From NCBI GenBank assembly GCA_002366885.1, contig DFCD01000112.1, positions 1 to 6,258 on the forward strand: a stretch of DNA of 6,258 nucleotides, in the 5' to 3' direction. The notes under the pieces are model-generated. The model was not told where the DNA came from, made no database searches, and saw nothing but the letters and a program-made list of their open reading frames with translations. How positions within the stretch are numbered: position 1 is the stretch's first letter; each line of letters starts with the position of its first letter. Made by a program: the position numbers and the translations under genes. The stretch comes from Verrucomicrobia bacterium UBA3063. GTDB lineage: Bacteria; Verrucomicrobiota; Verrucomicrobiia; Methylacidiphilales; Verrucolacustridaceae. Shown piece after piece: positions 1 to 3,930 of this stretch.

Positions 1-930
1 GAAAACCGGTACCTGGCGGAGGAAAAACCGGAAAAATTCTTTCAGCCCACCATCAGCCGGAGGTTGAAGTCGGGCATGTTCGGTTTCGTGCGGACTTCCG
101 ACCCCGAGCCGGCGCGGATCTTCGAGCGTTTCCACAAGGGAATCGACATCAAGCCCCTCCGGCGGGACGCGCAGGGCGAGCCACTCGACGTGGTCCGGGC
201 GATCGCCGATGGCCTCGTGGTGCGGGTGAACGAGGACGAAAAGATCTCCGACTACGGAAAGCAGGTGATCGTGAGGCATCTTTGGGGGGAACAACCAGTC
301 TACTCCATCTACGGCCATCTGGCTTCCACCGCCGCCAAGGTGGGTCAAACGGTGAAGGCAGGGGATCCTTTGGGCGTAATGGGCTGGACCGGCCCCGGGT
401 TGGACCGCTCCCGGGCCCACCTCCATCTGGAAATCACCTTTCAGATCAACCCCAAGTTCGAGGAATGGGTGAAGACGGCGAAACCCGGCCGCTTATGGGA
501 ACCCAACCGGCATGGGGAATGGAACGGTTTGAACCTGATGGGCATTGATCCGGCGCCCCTTTTGTTGGCGGCCCGGCAGGAAAAGCCGAAGACCTGGCGG
601 GAGGCGTTGGCGGGTCAACCGGGCGGATTCGTCGTCAGGGTCGCCGCTCCGAAAGCCCGGGTGAACTGGACCGACTGGGTGCAGGTGCAGGAGAACTGCA
701 CGGGGCAGGAGACCTGGGAGATCGAGATGACCCCGTGGGGCCTGCCGCTGAGGGTGAGCGCCAGCGCGGTCCCATCCAACGGGCCGGAGCTGGTGGCAAA
801 TCCCGGCCGGCCCAACGAGGGGAAGTACTACTGCCGGGGTCTGGTCGAGGCCGATGGAAAAGGGGGCATGAGGCTCAGCAAGTTTGGAAGGCAGTATCTG
901 GAGATGATGATGTTCGTGCCGGGCTCGTAG
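1..930 (+). CDS. M23 family zinc metallopeptidase, 5' end missing
   Basis: Likely a peptidoglycan endopeptidase of the M23/LytM family, which cuts peptide cross-links of the cell wall outside the cytoplasm. The frame is open from the first base, giving 309 visible codons up to TAG at 928-930. Numbering from the first visible codon, all expected active-site residues are present: HKGID (H45, D49), YGHL (H106) and AHLHLE (H140, H142). By analogy with LytM, H45, D49 and H142 would bind zinc, and H106 and H140 would be catalytic. A TTG at 64 could be read as a start, but the coding sequence before it (including FFQPTISRRL) runs straight into the conserved lead-in to the peptidase fold and no ribosome binding site precedes it. 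I therefore treat the gene as truncated by the window, with any signal peptide out of view. About 140 residues follow the catalytic fold and match no domain I recognise; they contain two cysteines (C233, C278). The family call is firm; the substrate is inferred. Confidence 0.9.
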   Translation, partial: ENRYLAEEKPEKFFQPTISRRLKSGMFGFVRTSDPEPARIFERFHKGIDIKPLRRDAQGEPLDVVRAIADGLVVRVNEDEKISDYGKQVIVRHLWGEQPVYSIYGHLASTAAKVGQTVKAGDPLGVMGWTGPGLDRSRAHLHLEITFQINPKFEEWVKTAKPGRLWEPNRHGEWNGLNLMGIDPAPLLLAARQEKPKTWREALAGQPGGFVVRVAAPKARVNWTDWVQVQENCTGQETWEIEMTPWGLPLRVSASAVPSNGPELVANPGRPNEGKYYCRGLVEADGKGGMRLSKFGRQYLEMMMFVPGS

Positions 931-935
931 TATAG

Positions 936-964
936 GGGGAAAAGAAACAAGGTTTTCGTTCCCC
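936..964 (+). terminator. Imperfect hairpin after the M23 gene, possible terminator
   Basis: Six bases after the M23 stop codon, 936-948 can pair with 952-964. The outer stem is six pairs (GGGGAA with TTCCCC), then a 2x2 internal mismatch, then five pairs including one G:U, closed by an AAG loop. Its position suits a transcription terminator. The bases that follow (TTCACCTTCACG) are not a proper T tract, so a standard intrinsic terminator is doubtful. It is immediately followed by a tandem CCTTCA repeat (963-974) and the palindrome CGTTAACG (975-982), to which I assign no function. Confidence 0.3.
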
Positions 965-1017
965 TTCACCTTCACGTTAACGAGCGATGTTGATGAAAGG
1001 CTGTGAGGATTCAATTG

Positions 1018-1042
1018 TCTTGGGACTGCGGATGTCCCAGGG
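1018..1042 (+). promoter_or_regulatory. Hairpin in the leader of the addB-like gene
   Basis: TGGGAC (1021-1026) and GTCCCA (1034-1039) form a perfect six-pair stem around a seven-base loop. The stem can extend three more pairs outward (T1020:G1040, C1019:G1041, T1018:G1042). It ends 8 bases before the AGGA of the addB ribosome binding site and has no following T tract, so it is not a terminator. It might affect translation or mRNA stability of the addBA operon, or serve as a dyad operator. The structure is visible; any role is inferred. Confidence 0.35.
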
Positions 1043-1050
1043 GATAGGGT

Positions 1051-1054
1051 AGGA
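1051..1054 (+). promoter_or_regulatory. Ribosome binding site of addB
   Basis: AGGA lies 8 bases before the ATG at 1063. This spacing supports that ATG as the start of the 955-residue protein. The next codons read MSPIFFL, a beta-strand-like opening that fits the N-terminus of AddB/RecC-type proteins. Confidence 0.6.
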
Positions 1055-1062
1055 TCTTCCCG

Positions 1063-3930
1063 ATGAGCCCGATTTTTTTTCTGACCGAAAAGGAGACGTT
1101 GCCGGTGGCGGTGGCCAACCGGCTGCTTGCGGGGCGAAGCCCGGAGGGAGGACTTCTTTCTTTCGAGGATACCCTGCTCCTGACGATGACGGCCCAGACC
1201 GGGCGGCGGATTGTGGACCGGCTGGCCCAGTCGGCCCGGGAACAAAACTGCATCCTGCTCCCTCCGCGGACGGGGACATTGGCCGGTCTCACCAAGGGAA
1301 CGGAAGCCGCCGTGGCCACGCCCCTGCAGTCCGCCGCCGCCTGGGTGGAGACGGTTCTGGCGGCGGAGGTGGAACTGGTGCGTCAGTCGGGATGGAAAAG
1401 AGCCGATGCGGGCGGACGAACCGATCTGGGGTTGGGTCTTTATGGGCTGGCCAAGGAGGCGGCCAAGGCCGGGCTGAGTGTGGCGGGGGCGGCGGGGAAA
1501 ATTGACGCCCCGGAGGATGCCGAGCGGTGGTCGGCCTGGGCGGAGCTGGAGAGGCGCTATTTGCGGCGGTTGCTGGATCGGGGAAAACGTTGTCCCCAGG
1601 AGGCGGAGCTGGTCCGGGCGGCGGATCCGGTCCTTCCCGCGGGAATCGGCCGGGTGGTTTTGGCCGGGGTGGTCGATGCATCGCCCCTGGCGGTGGGCGC
1701 GTTGGAAGCGTTGGAAAAAAAGGGGGTTCCGGTGGAAATTCTGGCTTGGGCTCCGGGACTGAAGGAGACCGAGATCCGGGAAGCATTCGATTCCCATGGT
1801 CGTACCCAGGCGGCGTTCTGGAGAAAAAGGGAGATTCTGGCGGGGGTGGAGCCGGAACTGCGCCGGGATGGGGAGGATCTGGCCCAAGCGGCGGTGGAGC
1901 ATCTGGCGGAACTGCTTGCGAAAAAAAATCCGGGCAAGGCCACGGTGGTGGCCGATGATGCGGCCCTCGGGCGCGATCTGGCCGGGCGGATCGAACAGGC
2001 GGGGGGTAAGGCCTATTTGGCGGCCGGGAGGCCGCTGGAAGAGCAGGCCATGCGGGGACTTCTGCGGAATCTGGCGGAGTTTTGTCGCGAGGGCTCGTTC
2101 CGTTCCATGGATGTTCTTGTCCATGATTTCGATTTTCTCCGGTGGGTCCTCCTGGAAACGAAGGTGGAGCCGGGCCCGGCGGAATGGTTGGGACACTGGG
2201 CAAAGACCGGATACCTGACCATGGAGTCGGATCTGGAGTCTTCCCTGCGGATGGCCCCGGCCATGGCGGCGGGTTCCGTGGTGCCGGTTCTGCAGCGGTT
2301 GGCGGCTTTGCGGAAAGCGCTGGGCGGGCCGGACTGGCCGAAAGAGCTGCGGGCGGTGCTCCTCGCGATGTATGGGGACAAGGAGCTGGCGGAGGATCGG
2401 GGGGAGGTGGAGGCGGCCAAGTCGATCGACGAGGCGCTGGCGGAGGCGGAGGCGGAGGCGGGGACGGGCCGGGAGCTGGGCTTGGCCGGCTGGGAGGAGC
2501 TTTTGCAGGCGCTGGGGGGGACATGGACCGGGGAGAAGTTGAGGGGTGCGGTGGAGATCGAGGGCTGGCTGGATGCAGCCGGCGAGGATGCGGAAACGCT
2601 GATCCTGGCGGGACTGAATGAGGGGATGCTGCCCCGGGGCCCGGCGCCGGACGCGATGTTGTCGGAAGCGGCCAGGCGGAAGCTGGGTTTGCCGGACCGG
2701 GAATTTCTGGAGGCGCGGGATCTTGCCCTGTTGCACGGAATGGAGGCGGGAAGACAGAAGGGGGGGCTGGTGGTGCTGACGGCCCAGAACGGGGAGACGG
2801 GGGAACCGTTGCGCCCCTCGCGTTTGCTCTTCCGGGTGCCGGAGGAGGCGTTGGCCAGGCGGGTGGAAAGGTTGGCGGCGGAGGCGGAGCCAAAGGAAAC
2901 CGGCAACGCCCGGGAGGCTTTTCAGCGGCACAAGTTGCGCATTCCTCTGCCGGATCCAGCCGCGCGGACGGACCTGCTTCATGTGACCGACTTTTCCGCG
3001 TTTCTTGCCTGTCCTTTGCGATTCTATCTTTCGCGGCGGCTGGGCTGGAGGCCGGGGGAGGAGCCGGCTCCGGGACTCGATGGCCGGCGGTTCGGAACCT
3101 GGATGCATGAGGTGCTCGGGGAGTTTGGGGCGGATCCCGCCATCCGCGGGAGCGACGACCCCGGGAAAATTTACGACTTTGTGAAGGCCCGGTGGGGGGA
3201 AAAGTTCCGTCCTTGGGAGACGGGGGGGGTGTTGCGCCTGAACCTTGACCTCCAAAGGGAGGCGGGGCTGGAACGGCTGAAAAACTTTTCCGAAGTTCAG
3301 GCGAGAATGGTGCGCGAGGGATGGAGAATTCAATCCACGGAAACGCCTCTGGGGGAGGAGCGGGAACTGCCGGGGCGGTCCAAAAAAGTGCGCTGTTTCT
3401 CCGTGGGGTTGGACGGTTTCTGGGTGCAGGGTCGCGCGGACCGGATCGACGTGCACCCGGAGCTGGGCTTGCGGGTGGTGGACTACAAGACGGGGAGGGA
3501 GAAGGAGGCGGCGGCCTATCATTTTGCGGGAGGGAGAAGGGCGCTTTTTCAGAGATCGCCGCAGTACGCGCGCCTGAACCGCATGGACAAGAAAGGGAAA
3601 ATCGGGACGGCTTGTTGGATCAATCTCCAGTTGCCGCTCTACCTCGAGGCGGTGGCGGGATCGGAGCGGCCGGCGCAGGTGGGATATTTTTATCTGGGGG
3701 AGGATTTGGGGGAGATCGGATGGAAGCCGCTCAATTTGACGAAAGAGGAGAGGGATTCCGCCTGCAAATGTGCCCGGGAAGCCGCCCAGGAGTACCGCAT
3801 GGATGCTGTCTTGGACTGGATTCGTCAGGGGAAGTTTGAGCGGTTGGCGGTCTCGGCGGATTACGATGATTTTGAGGAGATGGGGCTGGGAAGGTTTATT
3901 GAAGAAAAGGCCTTGGAGGTGGAGCCATGA
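1063..3930 (+). CDS. addB: AddB-like subunit of an ATP-dependent helicase-nuclease (PD-(D/E)XK nuclease)
   Basis: Predicted partner of the downstream AddA-like helicase in cytoplasmic double-strand break resection. The 955-residue protein has an N-terminal helicase-like half (about 1-640) with no Walker A. It keeps the AddB/RecC-type landmarks GLNEGMLP (517-524) followed by an LGLPDRE segment and PSRLLF (585-590). The C-terminal half is a RecB-family nuclease: C650 in ACPLRFYL, GTWMH (H682), GRADRID (D793), VVDYKTG (D807, K809) and QLPLY (Q856, Y860). By analogy with E. coli RecB, D793, D807 and K809 would bind the metal and catalyse cleavage. The usual C-terminal iron-sulfur cysteine trio (CxxC plus a further C) is absent: after IRQGKF the sequence reads ADYDDFEEMGLG, and only C901 and C903 lie late in the protein. 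Classical AddB of Firmicutes is longer (about 1,150 residues) and has both a Walker A and the cluster, so this is a divergent form. It overlaps the next gene by four bases, suggesting coupled translation. The nuclease call is firm; the name addB rests on architecture plus the adjacent addA-like gene. Confidence 0.85.
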   Translation: MSPIFFLTEKETLPVAVANRLLAGRSPEGGLLSFEDTLLLTMTAQTGRRIVDRLAQSAREQNCILLPPRTGTLAGLTKGTEAAVATPLQSAAAWVETVLAAEVELVRQSGWKRADAGGRTDLGLGLYGLAKEAAKAGLSVAGAAGKIDAPEDAERWSAWAELERRYLRRLLDRGKRCPQEAELVRAADPVLPAGIGRVVLAGVVDASPLAVGALEALEKKGVPVEILAWAPGLKETEIREAFDSHGRTQAAFWRKREILAGVEPELRRDGEDLAQAAVEHLAELLAKKNPGKATVVADDAALGRDLAGRIEQAGGKAYLAAGRPLEEQAMRGLLRNLAEFCREGSFRSMDVLVHDFDFLRWVLLETKVEPGPAEWLGHWAKTGYLTMESDLESSLRMAPAMAAGSVVPVLQRLAALRKALGGPDWPKELRAVLLAMYGDKELAEDRGEVEAAKSIDEALAEAEAEAGTGRELGLAGWEELLQALGGTWTGEKLRGAVEIEGWLDAAGEDAETLILAGLNEGMLPRGPAPDAMLSEAARRKLGLPDREFLEARDLALLHGMEAGRQKGGLVVLTAQNGETGEPLRPSRLLFRVPEEALARRVERLAAEAEPKETGNAREAFQRHKLRIPLPDPAARTDLLHVTDFSAFLACPLRFYLSRRLGWRPGEEPAPGLDGRRFGTWMHEVLGEFGADPAIRGSDDPGKIYDFVKARWGEKFRPWETGGVLRLNLDLQREAGLERLKNFSEVQARMVREGWRIQSTETPLGEERELPGRSKKVRCFSVGLDGFWVQGRADRIDVHPELGLRVVDYKTGREKEAAAYHFAGGRRALFQRSPQYARLNRMDKKGKIGTACWINLQLPLYLEAVAGSERPAQVGYFYLGEDLGEIGWKPLNLTKEERDSACKCAREAAQEYRMDAVLDWIRQGKFERLAVSADYDDFEEMGLGRFIEEKALEVEP
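1716..1722 (+). other. A AAA AAG heptamer in frame for -1 slippage
   Basis: Within addB the codons GAA AAA AAG place the heptamer A AAA AAG in the phase needed for -1 ribosomal slippage, as in E. coli dnaX. Slippage would continue to a TGA at 1956-1958 and give a protein of about 298 residues without the nuclease domain. A second phased heptamer (A AAA AAT) occurs in the A8 run at 1921-1928. I see no clear stimulatory hairpin directly downstream, so this is a candidate only; chance occurrence at Glu-Lys-Lys codons is plausible. Confidence 0.2.
2439..2462 (+). repeat. Short GGCGGA tandem repeat inside addB
   Basis: Three exact GGCGGA units (2439-2456) are followed by a degenerate fourth. They encode an alternating Ala-Glu stretch (LAEAEAEAG), probably a helical surface segment in the helicase-like half. 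It leads directly into the G-quadruplex motif that follows. Confidence 0.7.
2460..2480 (+). other. Canonical G-quadruplex motif in addB
   Basis: Four G runs of three or more (2460-2463, 2466-2468, 2471-2473, 2478-2480) are separated by loops AC, CC and AGCT, which meets the usual G3+N1-7 rule. It is on the coding strand, so it could form in the mRNA or in the non-template DNA. The motif is visible; folding in the cell is not shown. Confidence 0.55.
3915..3920 (+). promoter_or_regulatory. Ribosome binding site of addA inside the end of addB
   Basis: GGAGGT ends six bases before the ATG at 3927, a strong Shine-Dalgarno match. An in-frame TGA at 3900-3902 and the lack of any ATG, GTG or TTG between it and 3927 exclude an earlier start. 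The start codon overlaps the addB stop in the sequence ATGA, the usual arrangement for coupled translation of two subunits. Confidence 0.8.

Noticed and set aside
64..930. TTG at position 64 as the true start of the M23 gene
   Set aside because: The frame is open to the window edge, the residues before it look like part of the same protein, and no Shine-Dalgarno site sits at a suitable distance.
990..1018. Possible promoter: TTGATG, 17-base gap, AATTGT
   Set aside because: The -10 element matches only three of six consensus bases and overlaps the hairpin; this is too weak to call in a region this short.
1041..1080. G/C pairings followed by the T8 run as an intrinsic terminator
   Set aside because: The available stems are only three pairs long and the T8 run lies inside the first codons of addB.
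1289..2893. A 534-codon - strand frame made largely of proline
   Set aside because: The proline richness is the complement of G-rich coding sequence in addB; there is no plausible ribosome binding site or protein motif.
493..3522. A 1009-codon open frame on the - strand opposite the M23 gene and addB
   Set aside because: It covers two well-supported genes and the intergenic region, and its translation is Pro/Arg/His/Gln-rich with no domain signal. It is a shadow of high-GC coding DNA with few stop codons in the opposite frame.
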